Source: Pedobacter foliorum (GTDB lineage: Bacteria; Bacteroidota; Bacteroidia; Sphingobacteriales; Sphingobacteriaceae). From it: a stretch of 64,000 nt of DNA. The stretch's first letter is position 1; every line of letters begins with the position of its first letter. The position numbers and the translations under genes were made by a program. Of this stretch, positions 26,138-35,007 are shown piece by piece. The notes under the pieces are model-generated. The model worked only from the letters and a program-made list of their open reading frames with translations. It did not search any database and was not told the origin of the DNA. Location: positions 124,001-188,000 of the forward strand of contig NZ_JABSNU010000002.1 of the NCBI RefSeq assembly GCF_013266735.1, written 5' to 3'.

Positions 26138-27775
26138 ATGAAAAGCTTTTTTAAATATTCCCGCTTAATGCTGACGGTCTGTCTGATGACCGGTCAGTTT
26201 GCTTATGCACAGACGGGCAAAAGCAAAAAGATCCTTGTGATTGGAGTAGATGGTATTATTAATTCTGCCATTGATTATGCTTCAACACCCGGTATCGACA
26301 AGCTTACTGCAGATGCATCATACAGTATGAATGGCTATGGAGGTATTCCTGCATATGCAAGTTCAGGTTGGGCAACAATGCTTACCGGTGTTTCTTCTGA
26401 TAAACATGGAGTAACAATAAACAAATCTTTTGCTGGGAACAAGTTTGCCCAATACCCATCTGTTGTTAGCAGAATTAAGTCTGGTGCTCCGGCTATTGTG
26501 TTGGCTTCTGTGGTTCGCACACCTGAAATCAACACGTTATTAAATCAAGCTGCTGATCATAAATTTCAGTTTGGTTCTGATGAGGATGTTTACAAGAAAT
26601 CTGTTGAGATGTTGAAGCTCCCGGAAATGGGTGCGGTATTCTTACAGTTTAGTAGTCCATCAGAAGTAGGAGCGGATGTTGGATATCAGCTTCGTCAGGC
26701 CAGGTATATATTAGCCATCCAAAAGATCGACGAGTACGTGGCAGGATTACAAGCTGCTATTCAGTCACGTAGTGGTTATGCCAATGAAGATTGGGATATT
26801 TTCTTTGTCTCTACACACGGAGGAACAGAGTCTGGGGTGCCTCAGAGCACTAGTCCTGAAGAGGTTAATGTACCTATTATTCTTTCTGGAGGTGAGCTGG
26901 ACAATAAGGAATTGGTTGGAGCAGCATTGCCTCCTCGTGAAAACGCTGATAACATCCTTACTATCAATAAAGCGGCTTCGGGCGATAGAACTTATGTACG
27001 GATTCCTATTAAGGGTACGGCACTACAGGGCATGAATAAATTTACCATTGAGACCTGGATAAAAGCGGGCGCTAATTCAAGCGATCCTTCGATTATAGGT
27101 GATAAAAACTGGGATTCAGGTGGTTTGCCGGGTTTTACCATTTGTAGAAGTGGATCAAACTGGAAGATTAACATTGCCAACAATAAGTCAGAACGTTATG
27201 ATGTGGGGTCGGGAAAAACGATTGAAGATGGTAATTGGCATCACCTGGCTGTTACGTTTGATAAAACTAAATCAATTAAGATTTATCAGGATGGTGAAAA
27301 AGTAGCGGAATCTGTTTTAACCTACAAGGATGGAGACAATATGGCTTCACCATTCGATTATCTATGCCTTGCACAAGATGGAACACAGACCTATAGTGGT
27401 GGAGCACCAAACTGGGCAGGTTCTTTTAATGAGGTAAGGATATGGACTGACGTACTTTCTACTGAAACTATCCAAAAGTATATGTACCTCCGCAACATTG
27501 AAAGCAGCAATCACCCAAATAGGACTGCGCTGAACCTTTATCTAAAAATGGACGATGTAAGGGGTACCGTGGTGAGAGATTATAGCGGTAAAGGAAACAA
27601 TGGTGAACTGGTTGGGGCTGCTAGTGAACGTCACCCGTATTATCCTATTGGCCTTACAGATGTATCTGTAAATATTTTGGGTCACATGGGGATGCGTGTT
27701 GATGGCAGCTGGGGATTGGAAGGAAGTGTACTGAAGTCGAACGTTCCGTTTCGTCTTTTTAAAGTGAACAACTAA
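26138..27775 (+). CDS. Alkaline-phosphatase-superfamily pseudoenzyme fused to a LamG domain
   Basis: The 545-residue exported protein (signal to FAYAQ) has an N-terminal phosphodiesterase-like domain (about 28-275; ILVIGVDGI, YASSGWATMLTG) and a C-terminal LamG/concanavalin-like domain (about 290-505; FTIETWIKAG, DGNWHHLAVTFD, FNEVRIWTDVL). Compared with the intact enzyme at 29880, the metal ligands are lost: HLDHVDG becomes QFSSPSE, SDHGG becomes STHGG, and the final GHGG histidine is replaced. The Ser in the nucleophile position remains. It probably binds a phosphorylated or phosphonylated ligand without hydrolysing it, with LamG giving sugar or protein binding. Confidence 0.8.
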   Translation: MKSFFKYSRLMLTVCLMTGQFAYAQTGKSKKILVIGVDGIINSAIDYASTPGIDKLTADASYSMNGYGGIPAYASSGWATMLTGVSSDKHGVTINKSFAGNKFAQYPSVVSRIKSGAPAIVLASVVRTPEINTLLNQAADHKFQFGSDEDVYKKSVEMLKLPEMGAVFLQFSSPSEVGADVGYQLRQARYILAIQKIDEYVAGLQAAIQSRSGYANEDWDIFFVSTHGGTESGVPQSTSPEEVNVPIILSGGELDNKELVGAALPPRENADNILTINKAASGDRTYVRIPIKGTALQGMNKFTIETWIKAGANSSDPSIIGDKNWDSGGLPGFTICRSGSNWKINIANNKSERYDVGSGKTIEDGNWHHLAVTFDKTKSIKIYQDGEKVAESVLTYKDGDNMASPFDYLCLAQDGTQTYSGGAPNWAGSFNEVRIWTDVLSTETIQKYMYLRNIESSNHPNRTALNLYLKMDDVRGTVVRDYSGKGNNGELVGAASERHPYYPIGLTDVSVNILGHMGMRVDGSWGLEGSVLKSNVPFRLFKVNN

Positions 27776-27786
27776 CATTTAATGAT

Positions 27787-28269
27787 ATGGCAAAGAAATT
27801 GAATTTGAAATTCGCCTTTACTATGCTGGTTGCATTGATTGGCACTCTAGGAATGAGCTCCTGCAAGAAGGAGCTTCTGCAGCAGGGAGGACTTAATCCT
27901 GGACAGCTCGTTGCGGGCAGGATATATGGGACCTGGGCAAACCCAAAGGATATTGTTACTCCTAAAAATGTGCCTGCAGATGTGTTTGGCGCGATGCGTT
28001 TGGTATTTACTACTGATGAAGCAGGTAATCCATCTAAATTCATGGCACAGGACTGTCCGGTAATATTTGGTAATACTACTGGTACCTGGGGAGTATCCGG
28101 AGATGAAAATAAAGCTAAAGTTACGCTCACGAGTGTTGAGCCCGTTAATGATTTCGATGTAAAAGTATCCTCAACTTCCCTGATTCTTTCATTTTATATG
28201 GGATGGGAAAATACGGATACCAAGGAAACAGGAAAAGGAAACTTTAGCGTTACGCTGACCCGTCAGTAA
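27787..28269 (+). CDS. Small lipoprotein of unknown function
   Basis: The 160-residue lipoprotein has signal KFAFTMLVALIGTLG and lipobox MSSC. The mature part is a single beta-rich domain of about 130 residues with TGTWGVSGDENKAKVTLTSV, a lipocalin-like pattern seen in several Bacteroidota DUFs. It is not recognised with certainty. It lies 11 bp after the pseudo-phosphodiesterase gene and should be surface or periplasmic-facing. It is a member of the same operon by spacing and strand. Confidence 0.7.
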   Translation: MAKKLNLKFAFTMLVALIGTLGMSSCKKELLQQGGLNPGQLVAGRIYGTWANPKDIVTPKNVPADVFGAMRLVFTTDEAGNPSKFMAQDCPVIFGNTTGTWGVSGDENKAKVTLTSVEPVNDFDVKVSSTSLILSFYMGWENTDTKETGKGNFSVTLTRQ

Positions 28270-28319
28270 TACTGATCTGAAATAAATATTTTGAACCAAT
28301 TCCAATAGAAAACAGGGAT

Positions 28320-29852
28320 ATGAAAATAAATAATACTATCAAGAAATTTGTTGCACCGTCAGCATTAATCATGCTTTTTGCTGTATTTTTCACGTCATGC
28401 AAAGAGAAATTTGACTATACAGTTGATACTGGCAACCCGGTTGTGATTAGTTATAATCCAACTTCAGGAGTGGAAGCTGTTGCAATTACCAGCAATCTGG
28501 TAATCACATTTGACGAGATTATCAAAAAAGGAACAGGGGGAATCGTAATTACCGGAAAAACAGGTACAAAACGTATAGATGTTGCCTCTGATGAAGTTAC
28601 CATTGGAGCAGATAAGCGCGTGCTGATCATTAATCCGGAAGACTTTGAGGGAGATGAAGAGTACACCGTTAGCCTGGAAAAGGGAATCGTGACAGATCTG
28701 TTGGGGAATGCCTATATGGGTATGCCTGAAGGATTCACGTGGACCTTTAAAACAGTAGGGAAAAGTGGTCTTCCGCTAACATCTCTTAGTCCTATACCGG
28801 GGAGCACAGATGGTTCATTGCTTAAGCTGGAAATGACTTTTGCTGCGGATGTAAAAAAAGGAGCAGGAAATATCACGGTGTTCCAGTCGCCAGGTAACCA
28901 AAAGATTGCAGAATTGGCTGTTACCAGCCCCGCAGTTGTGATTGAAGGGAAACGCGTAACTATTAAGCTGCCGGCACCTCTGGAATTCTCTACAAGTTAT
29001 TATGTACTTGCCGATCCGGGTACGATTACCGATGCCAACGGGAAAGCATTTGAAGGGTTTGCAGAACCTACTTCATGGAGTTTCACAACAACAAGCGGTA
29101 GTGCAAACGCATTGATTGCACATTTACCATTGGACAATGATCTGTCGGATATTAGTGGAAATAAGTTAGATGCAATGCTTGGGGAAACAGCCAGTGGCAA
29201 AATTACCTTTGTTACAGATGCTGTTAGGGGAAGAGTTGCTTCATTTGCTGCGGGCTCTTATGCTGTATTACCTAAACACAACTTATTGAGACCAGGGCTT
29301 AGTCAAAGTTTCAGCTTTAGTTTTTGGGTAAAAGTGAAGGGCATAGGATCGGATCCTGCAATCTTCTCTAACTCTAGTTGGGATAGTGGTGGTAACCCAG
29401 GTTTTGTGTTAGCTACTGACGGAGGAGACACCTATACAGGAGCATCAGGTAGAGGCTGGTTGCTTAAGATAACTGGTGATGCTGCGGGAGCAAGTAACCG
29501 GATGGACTGGAGAGCTGGTGAAACTACACCAAAAGCCCCTCCATTGTCTGATGATAAATGGCATATGGTGACAGCTGTACTTGATCAGACAGCTAAACGA
29601 CTGCATGTATACATTGATGCAACTGAATATATACAGGCCACGAAACCTGCCAGTTACGACCTTAATACCTTGCTAGGCCCACTTTGGGATTCAAAGAATG
29701 ATTATCCATTTACAATTTGGGAAGATGGAACAGGACTTTACAATGCAGGTGATGATACCAGAAAAACGTTAACCGGTTTAGTAGATGATGTAAGGATTTA
29801 CAAGAAAGCACTGAGTACCGCTGAAGTGGCAGGGCTATATGTAGCTTACTAA
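28320..29852 (+). CDS. Big_5/LamG surface lipoprotein
   Basis: The 510-residue lipoprotein (lipobox FFTSC) has two bacterial Ig-like Big_5 domains (about 38-142 and 150-260; NPTSGVEAVAITSNLVITFDE, PGSTDGSLLKLEMTF) and a C-terminal LamG-like domain (about 265-510; FSFSFWVKVKG, DDKWHMVTAVLDQT, LVDDVRIYKKALS). The LamG segment shares SWDSGGNPGF with the WDSGGLPGF of the pseudo-phosphodiesterase two genes upstream, so the two LamG domains are related. It is probably a binding protein that presents substrate to the SusC/D importers. Confidence 0.88.
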   Translation: MKINNTIKKFVAPSALIMLFAVFFTSCKEKFDYTVDTGNPVVISYNPTSGVEAVAITSNLVITFDEIIKKGTGGIVITGKTGTKRIDVASDEVTIGADKRVLIINPEDFEGDEEYTVSLEKGIVTDLLGNAYMGMPEGFTWTFKTVGKSGLPLTSLSPIPGSTDGSLLKLEMTFAADVKKGAGNITVFQSPGNQKIAELAVTSPAVVIEGKRVTIKLPAPLEFSTSYYVLADPGTITDANGKAFEGFAEPTSWSFTTTSGSANALIAHLPLDNDLSDISGNKLDAMLGETASGKITFVTDAVRGRVASFAAGSYAVLPKHNLLRPGLSQSFSFSFWVKVKGIGSDPAIFSNSSWDSGGNPGFVLATDGGDTYTGASGRGWLLKITGDAAGASNRMDWRAGETTPKAPPLSDDKWHMVTAVLDQTAKRLHVYIDATEYIQATKPASYDLNTLLGPLWDSKNDYPFTIWEDGTGLYNAGDDTRKTLTGLVDDVRIYKKALSTAEVAGLYVAY

Positions 29853-29879
29853 AAGTAATTGACTGATAAAAGAATAGAT

Positions 29880-30824
29880 ATGAAACGTATTTTAGGTATA
29901 TGTGGGATTTTGTTACTGGGCTGCATGAAGTTGCAAGCCCAGCAACTACCAAAGGGTAAACCATTGTTTGAGCATGTAGTCATCATCGGAATTGATGGAT
30001 TCAGTAGCGAGGGGCTAATGAAGGCTGATGCTCCTGTGATGCATAAGATGATTGCTGAAGGAGCTTTTAAGTATGATGCAAGAACAGTATTGCCATCATC
30101 AAGTTCTTCGAACTGGTCAGCTATGATTCTTGGCGCAGGCCCTGAAATCACTGGGATTACTTCAAACGACTGGAAGCCTGATGGTAAGGGGATGAAGCCT
30201 GTTGTGGTTAATAAAGTGGGCCGTTCACCGAGTATTTACGATATTGTACGTCAGCAGCGCCCTAAGGCAGAGCAAGGGGTTGTTTTTCACTGGGATGATT
30301 ATGGTCGCTTATTACAAAAAGAAATGGTTAACCATTATGAGCATGCTGAGACAGAAACTGAAGCCGCTGTGAAGTTTTCAGAATATATTGCTGCCAAAAA
30401 ACCTGTTTTTGCATTACTTCATTTAGATCATGTTGACGGTGCAGGGCATAAAAACGGGCACATGTCTGCAGCTTATTTACAATCTATTGCCAAAGCAGAC
30501 AGCTTAATAGGAATGGTTTTAAAATCGATTGAAAAGTCGGGAATGAAAGATAAGACCTTGGTGATGATTGTTTCTGATCATGGAGGGATTAATAAAGGGC
30601 ATGGCGGAGAATCTGCGGAAGAAATCACCATCCCGGTTATTTACTACGGACAAGGAGTTAAAAAAGGATATAAAATACAGCAACCTGTATACCAATATGA
30701 TGTGGCGGCTACTGTGGCATTTGCCTTGAACCTAAAGGTTCCTTATTCATGGACATCGCGTCCTGTAAAGGCTGCTTTTGTTGGTTTTAATGAGCCTGAA
30801 AACCTATCTGTTGGGCTTGAATAG
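29880..30824 (+). CDS. Exported type I phosphodiesterase/nucleotide pyrophosphatase family enzyme
   Basis: The enzyme of about 314 residues (ATG at 29880; a TTG seven codons upstream is rejected because it lengthens the signal) has signal MKRILGICGILLLGCMKLQA. The two-metal alkaline-phosphatase-superfamily site is complete: IGIDGF (first Asp), a Ser-rich nucleophile loop SSSSSNW, HLDHVDGAGH (Asp and His), VSDHGG (Asp-His) and a distal His in GHGGES. The family includes phosphodiesterases, pyrophosphatases and phosphonoacetate hydrolase. It acts in the periplasm or at the surface. The next gene is a PhnZ-like C-P cleaving enzyme, which suggests release of a phosphonate or phosphoester group. 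Confidence 0.9.
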   Translation: MKRILGICGILLLGCMKLQAQQLPKGKPLFEHVVIIGIDGFSSEGLMKADAPVMHKMIAEGAFKYDARTVLPSSSSSNWSAMILGAGPEITGITSNDWKPDGKGMKPVVVNKVGRSPSIYDIVRQQRPKAEQGVVFHWDDYGRLLQKEMVNHYEHAETETEAAVKFSEYIAAKKPVFALLHLDHVDGAGHKNGHMSAAYLQSIAKADSLIGMVLKSIEKSGMKDKTLVMIVSDHGGINKGHGGESAEEITIPVIYYGQGVKKGYKIQQPVYQYDVAATVAFALNLKVPYSWTSRPVKAAFVGFNEPENLSVGLE

Positions 30825-30858
30825 AGTGTTGTTTTTAAATTATGAATAATCCAATAAT

Positions 30859-31446
30859 ATGCATTTACATCAGTCAGATATCGTAGCAAAAGTTGATGAA
30901 ATATTCAGCATGTATGAAAAATATGGAAATGAGGAATATGGGGAGGATGTAACCCAGTTGATGCACATGATGCAGTCAGCAAATTGTGCAATCAAAGAGG
31001 GTGCTTCCAATGAAATGGTGATTGCTGCTTTTCTGCATGATATAGGTCATTTTTTAGAGGGTAAAGAAGATATGGGGGGATACGGTAGGCAAGATCATGA
31101 CCATCTGGGTGCAGAATATTTACTGAATTCCGGTTTCCCGGAGCGATTAGCAAAATTGGTAAACAGTCATGTGAGCACAAAAAGGTACCTCACTTTCAAA
31201 GACCAGAATTATTTAAATGAGCTTTCGGAAGCCAGTAAGATCACCCTGAAATTTCAGGGTGGCCCTATGAGTGCCGCTGAAGCACTCGCTTTCGAGGCAG
31301 ATCCTATGAAAGACCTTTATATTAAGATTCGTTTGTGGGATGACCTTGGAAAAGAGACCGATCTTTTGGTTACTAAGGATGAGGTAATGAACATGAAACA
31401 AAGGGTTACAGATTACCTTATGCAAGTACACGAGGTAAGAGAATAA
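30859..31446 (+). CDS. PhnZ/TmpB-like HD-domain diiron oxygenase (C-P bond cleavage)
   Basis: The 195-residue cytoplasmic protein closely follows PhnZ in length and order. Diiron ligands expected for the family are all present: His36, His60-Asp61 (FLHDIGH), His80, His104 and Asp161 (RLWDDLGK). The phosphonate-contacting lysine region (HVSTKRYL, Lys108) and the conserved DMGGYG and FQGGPM segments are also kept. PhnZ oxidatively cleaves 1-hydroxy-2-aminoethylphosphonate after hydroxylation by PhnY; TmpB acts on the trimethylated analogue. The substrate loop differs (EEYGED; in PhnZ a Tyr and Glu here contact the iron and substrate amine), so the substrate may differ. No PhnY-like gene lies in the window. 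It is last in the PUL-like operon. Confidence 0.87.
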   Translation: MHLHQSDIVAKVDEIFSMYEKYGNEEYGEDVTQLMHMMQSANCAIKEGASNEMVIAAFLHDIGHFLEGKEDMGGYGRQDHDHLGAEYLLNSGFPERLAKLVNSHVSTKRYLTFKDQNYLNELSEASKITLKFQGGPMSAAEALAFEADPMKDLYIKIRLWDDLGKETDLLVTKDEVMNMKQRVTDYLMQVHEVRE

Positions 31447-31455
31447 GAAAGCTAT

Positions 31456-32262
31456 TTATATTGCCATGAGGATTGGAAAGAATATATACCAATTTTCTTG
31501 AAGCGACCTTATGGCAAGTTCGACTGTGGAGCTAGTACTTGTTTTTCTTAGCATATTTTTTCTGTGCTGCTCTACTGTTGATCTGCTGATGAATAGCGAA
31601 TCTGCAATTTGACCGCTGTTTTTTCCTTTTACAAGATGACTGAGGATTTCTTTTTCACGTTTGGAAAGTATGGTTTTACTGATTTTACCAACAGATTTCC
31701 CTTTTGATACATCATAGTAGCTTGGCTCGCCTTCTAAGCCAATAAAAGATAAGGTCGAGCCATTCTCTTTTTTTAAATGACTAATAACTGTATGAACATC
31801 TAGAACTCTGATTACAGCTCCTTTTTCGTTAGTTTGTATAGTTATGGCTTGCTGTAAAATACGGATATTCTTACCGTCTTTGCGCCTTATTCTATAGTCG
31901 TAGCTTACTTTGTACTTTAAAACCTTGTCAGCAGGAAGTTGGTTAAAAAAGGCGGTAACCTGGTTTTCGAAATCAAGAAAATAGGGTAGATCATCAGGAT
32001 GTATATTCTCTAAAATAAAACTAAGCGTAAACTCTTCCTCGGAAGACAATCCTAAAATTTTTGTGACCGAATTGCTTGTCCATTCTACTTGGGCAGTAGG
32101 GCAATTGAATATGAAGTAATAGAAATCCCCTACATGAAAAATGTTTAGCATTTTTTTATACAACTCTATTTCCTGAGAAGGGGATTCATTTTTGTTGTAT
32201 TTGGCTATTTTATACCAGATTTCTTTGGTATTGTCATTTTTAGCGGGTTCAATATCTACCAT
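31456..32262 (-). CDS. PAS-LuxR transcriptional regulator (paralogue A)
   Basis: The 268-residue protein has a PAS-like sensory region (about 45-180; GDFYYFIFNC, VTKILGLSSEEEF, IHPDDLPYF, YDYRIRRKDGK) and a C-terminal LuxR/GerE helix-turn-helix (about 200-260; LSKREKEILSHLVKG, IADSLFISRSTVEQHRKNM). It lacks a receiver domain. It is convergent with the PhnZ-like gene, 9 bp away, and next to a paralogue on the same strand. It could control the PUL-like operon in response to a small ligand; that is inferred from position only. Confidence 0.88.
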   Translation of the reverse strand: MVDIEPAKNDNTKEIWYKIAKYNKNESPSQEIELYKKMLNIFHVGDFYYFIFNCPTAQVEWTSNSVTKILGLSSEEEFTLSFILENIHPDDLPYFLDFENQVTAFFNQLPADKVLKYKVSYDYRIRRKDGKNIRILQQAITIQTNEKGAVIRVLDVHTVISHLKKENGSTLSFIGLEGEPSYYDVSKGKSVGKISKTILSKREKEILSHLVKGKNSGQIADSLFISRSTVEQHRKNMLRKTSTSSTVELAIRSLQENWYIFFPILMAI

Positions 32263-32403
32263 TTTTCAAGTTTGATATAAAGTATTAGCTTGTGCTAAAG
32301 GATAGTTTGAATTATAGCTAAAGCAAAGCGTTACATTGTACAAATGTAACAACCCCAGACTATGTAAAAAATACACCTTTAGGCGTATTTAAATGTAATT
32401 AAC

Positions 32404-33180
32404 CTAAATTAAACCCTGTAAAATACAAGATTTAATGAGCTGAGCCGTGTTTTTACACTCAGATTTAGCTAAAATATTATTTCGGTGTTTCTTAACTGTA
32501 AGGGCACTTATAAAGAGTTTTTCAGCTATAGTATTGTTATTTAGTCCCTCGGCAATATATTTTATGATATCTATTTCTCGTTTGGAGTATTTTGGTGCGT
32601 TTTGATTGTTGTTTCCCGCATTTAAATTCATGTAGGAGGGTTCATTATCTAATCCGATAAGGGAAAATTGATAGGTATTGGAGTTGCTCAGATGGTCAAT
32701 TCGTGTGTGGATGTTTAAGGATTTTCCATAACCTCCGTCGCTATCCAGCGTTAACATTAAAGCCTGATGATTCATTAATGCATATTCGCCATTTTTCATC
32801 CGTGCGCGAAAGCTATAATTCATTTTGTACTTTAACATTTTTTCTCTTCCCACATTTTTGTAGAAAAAATCGGAAATTAATGATTCGGTTTTTGCTACAA
32901 AATCTACGTCTTCCGGGTGAATAGCGTTAAGTACATCATTAAAAATTACGGTTTTGGGATCAAAGCCATGCATCTCATAGATAGAAGGACTAACATTTGA
33001 TAATGACATGTCATAGAAATCTATTACGTAATAATAAAAATGGCCAGTACTTATTATAGAATTTGTTAAATCATCAAAGCTTATTTGAGGAAAAGAAGTA
33101 TTCTCTTTGGCTTTGTTTTCCGCAGAAAACCAAACCTCATGAAGTTTCTGTATTTCAGTGTTCATTAAATTGGGAGGCAT
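32404..33180 (-). CDS. PAS-LuxR transcriptional regulator (paralogue B)
   Basis: The 258-residue paralogue of the gene at 31456 has the same arrangement: PAS-like region (about 40-175; GHFYYYVIDFYDM, IHPEDVDF, MNYSFRARMKNGEY) and LuxR-type HTH (about 195-255; YSKREIDIIKYIAEG, IAEKLFISALTVKKHRNNI). Shared phrases such as SFIGLEGEPSYYD versus SLIGLDNEPSYMN show tandem duplication. It is separated from paralogue A by 141 bp, so each may have its own promoter. A second in-frame ATG at 33165 is possible as start. Confidence 0.88.
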   Translation of the reverse strand: MPPNLMNTEIQKLHEVWFSAENKAKENTSFPQISFDDLTNSIISTGHFYYYVIDFYDMSLSNVSPSIYEMHGFDPKTVIFNDVLNAIHPEDVDFVAKTESLISDFFYKNVGREKMLKYKMNYSFRARMKNGEYALMNHQALMLTLDSDGGYGKSLNIHTRIDHLSNSNTYQFSLIGLDNEPSYMNLNAGNNNQNAPKYSKREIDIIKYIAEGLNNNTIAEKLFISALTVKKHRNNILAKSECKNTAQLIKSCILQGLI

Positions 33181-33349
33181 TTAGATAATACTAAAATACT
33201 GATTTGTTACTTATGATGCCAATTTGTTTAGAATCTTTTGTCTCCTGTCACAATTTACCCCTCTAATTGTCAGTTATGCCCTCTGTTAATTGCATTTAAG
33301 TGTAGTAACTTAGTATAGTTAAATTGCTTAATCCTAAAGCTTAAAACCT

Positions 33350-34192
33350 ATGAAAAATTTAATTTATCCCTGCTTAACGCTCAAAGGTAAAATTGCAGAG
33401 GCATCTGATTTTTACATCCAAACATTTGGTGATGGAAAAGTTAGTCAAACCTCACCCTTTGTAATTCAAATTGAATTAAGTGGACAAAAGTTTATGCTAC
33501 TTAATGATGGGCCATCTTCAACACCTAATCCGGCTATTTCGTTTATGGTTATGTGCGAAAGTGGAGAAGAAACCGAAAACTACTGGCGTAAATTGATAGA
33601 TGGCGGAAGTATTTTAATGCCTCTTGATAGTTACGATTGGAGCCCCAAATACGGTTGGGTACAAGATAAATTTGGCGTTTCCTGGCAATTGTATACTGGC
33701 GATAAACCAAATGCCTCACAGAAGTTTTGTCCTACATTAATGTTTACCGGTGCCAAGGTAGGAGAGGCTGCAAATGCATTGCATTTTTACACCAAATTGT
33801 TCCCTAATTCGAATGTTGAGGGCATTATGAAATACAGTGAGACCGATGGTGATAATGTTGATTTTGTGAAACATGCTCAATTTACGATTAATGGCCTTGT
33901 AGCAATGGTCATGGATAGTTCTGCGGGCCATAAATTCGGCTTTAACGATGCCATTTCGTTGGTTGTAGAGTGCGAAACACAAACCGAGATTGACAAATAT
34001 TGGGAACAGTTAACAGCAAACGGTGGACATGAGGTTGCTTGCGGTTGGTTAACTGATCAGTATGGTATTAGCTGGCAAATTATACCAAAAGCACTAGGTA
34101 AATTGGTTAGCGATCCTGAACGCGGCCAAAGGGTAATGGGGGCGTTAATGAAAATGAAAAAATTGGTTATAGCAGATCTGGAAAACGCTTAG
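33350..34192 (+). CDS. VOC family protein with two PhnB-like glyoxalase domains
   Basis: The 280-residue protein consists of two tandem vicinal-oxygen-chelate domains of the PhnB-like (3-demethylubiquinone methyltransferase-like) type: domain 1 (1-125; PCLTLKGKIAEASDFY, PKYGWVQDKFGVSWQL) and domain 2 (126-265; PTLMFTGAKVGEAANALHFY, GWLTDQYGISWQI). The paired D(K/Q)(F/Y)G(I/V)SWQ motif is characteristic. It is cytoplasmic and a single gene. The PhnB name is historical and does not imply phosphonate metabolism. The reaction is unknown. Confidence 0.88.
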   Translation: MKNLIYPCLTLKGKIAEASDFYIQTFGDGKVSQTSPFVIQIELSGQKFMLLNDGPSSTPNPAISFMVMCESGEETENYWRKLIDGGSILMPLDSYDWSPKYGWVQDKFGVSWQLYTGDKPNASQKFCPTLMFTGAKVGEAANALHFYTKLFPNSNVEGIMKYSETDGDNVDFVKHAQFTINGLVAMVMDSSAGHKFGFNDAISLVVECETQTEIDKYWEQLTANGGHEVACGWLTDQYGISWQIIPKALGKLVSDPERGQRVMGALMKMKKLVIADLENA

Positions 34193-34207
34193 TATTTATA
34201 GGCTTGC

Positions 34208-35005
34208 CTAAATTCCAAAAACTCTGGTTAATTCCTCTGAGCTTATTTTGCCATAGTTTTCAAATAGGTGATTCACTATCTCTGCCTTTTGTTTCTTTTT
34301 ATCATTTGAATCCGATGCCATTTTAATCAATTCTATTTGTTGTACCAGCATTTCTTTACTAACTAGTATGGGGTAGAATTTGGCTATTATAGACGATTTA
34401 GCCTCTCCATTGGCATTTGATTGATAGCATAAAATTACCTGATCTTTAATCGGTCCTGATTCTGTTGAAAAAAGCTTGTTAGAGAAAATGAGCCCATTTT
34501 GGCTATGCTCTATTTTTCGAGTTATTGTAGTGTTGTCTGCCGTATATTGTACAAAAAAAAAGTTCGAATTATCTAGTTTATAAGACGGTTTAATAGCTAA
34601 TGGTTCATTTTCAATTAGCAAGATACGATCTTCAGTTTCGGAAGATGAAAAATAGGTTTCTGGGGTATTGCCTTCCGACATAATAGATCGGGTACTTAAA
34701 TGATGAGTACCTGAAGCAGGGACAAGATTTGCTTTAAGGACCGCTAAGAGTTCGCCCTTGCTATCAATTTTTGCTGTTTGGGCTGTAATGTCAAAGCGCC
34801 CCTTTCCTGGGCTTATACACGATATTTTTGATGTCTTATCACCAAATATAAGTTTGTCGTCTGGGTTAAGTGCATCTCCAACCTTTACCGGGCTTTTTGT
34901 TCGGCTTAATATCACTTTACCCTTTATAAAAGTAACATAGTATTTTTCGGCAGGAGAAAACACTGTTGTAAATGTTAAGAGGAAGACTAGAAGTAAATTT
35001 TTCAT
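34208..35005 (-). CDS. FecR-like exported protein
   Basis: The 265-residue protein has a signal peptide (MKNLLLVFLLTFTTVFSPAEK) and an N-terminal FecR-like beta domain (about 22-75; IKGKVILSRTKSPVKVGDAL, KLIFGDKTSKISCISPGKG). The central part (about 120-210) resembles an Ig-like beta-sandwich, and the end is helical (KKQKAEIVNHLFENYGKISSEEL). FecR-like domains of this stand-alone type are found beside CHASE2 and caspase-like genes in other bacteria. It is the last gene of the six-gene protease operon, 2 bp after the CHASE2 gene. It probably acts in the periplasm as a ligand- or partner-binding module. Confidence 0.72.
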   Translation of the reverse strand: MKNLLLVFLLTFTTVFSPAEKYYVTFIKGKVILSRTKSPVKVGDALNPDDKLIFGDKTSKISCISPGKGRFDITAQTAKIDSKGELLAVLKANLVPASGTHHLSTRSIMSEGNTPETYFSSSETEDRILLIENEPLAIKPSYKLDNSNFFFVQYTADNTTITRKIEHSQNGLIFSNKLFSTESGPIKDQVILCYQSNANGEAKSSIIAKFYPILVSKEMLVQQIELIKMASDSNDKKKQKAEIVNHLFENYGKISSEELTRVFGI

Positions 35006-35007
35006 AA

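Noticed and set aside
31447-31455. Terminator between the PhnZ-like gene and the convergent regulator
   Set aside because: Only 9 bp separate the stop codons and no stem with a T-run is present; the transcripts probably overlap.
33350-34192. The PhnB-like VOC protein as part of the phosphonate pathway
   Set aside because: PhnB-like VOC domains carry a historical name and have no demonstrated role in C-P cleavage. The gene also lies beyond two opposite-strand regulators, so it is not in the same operon.
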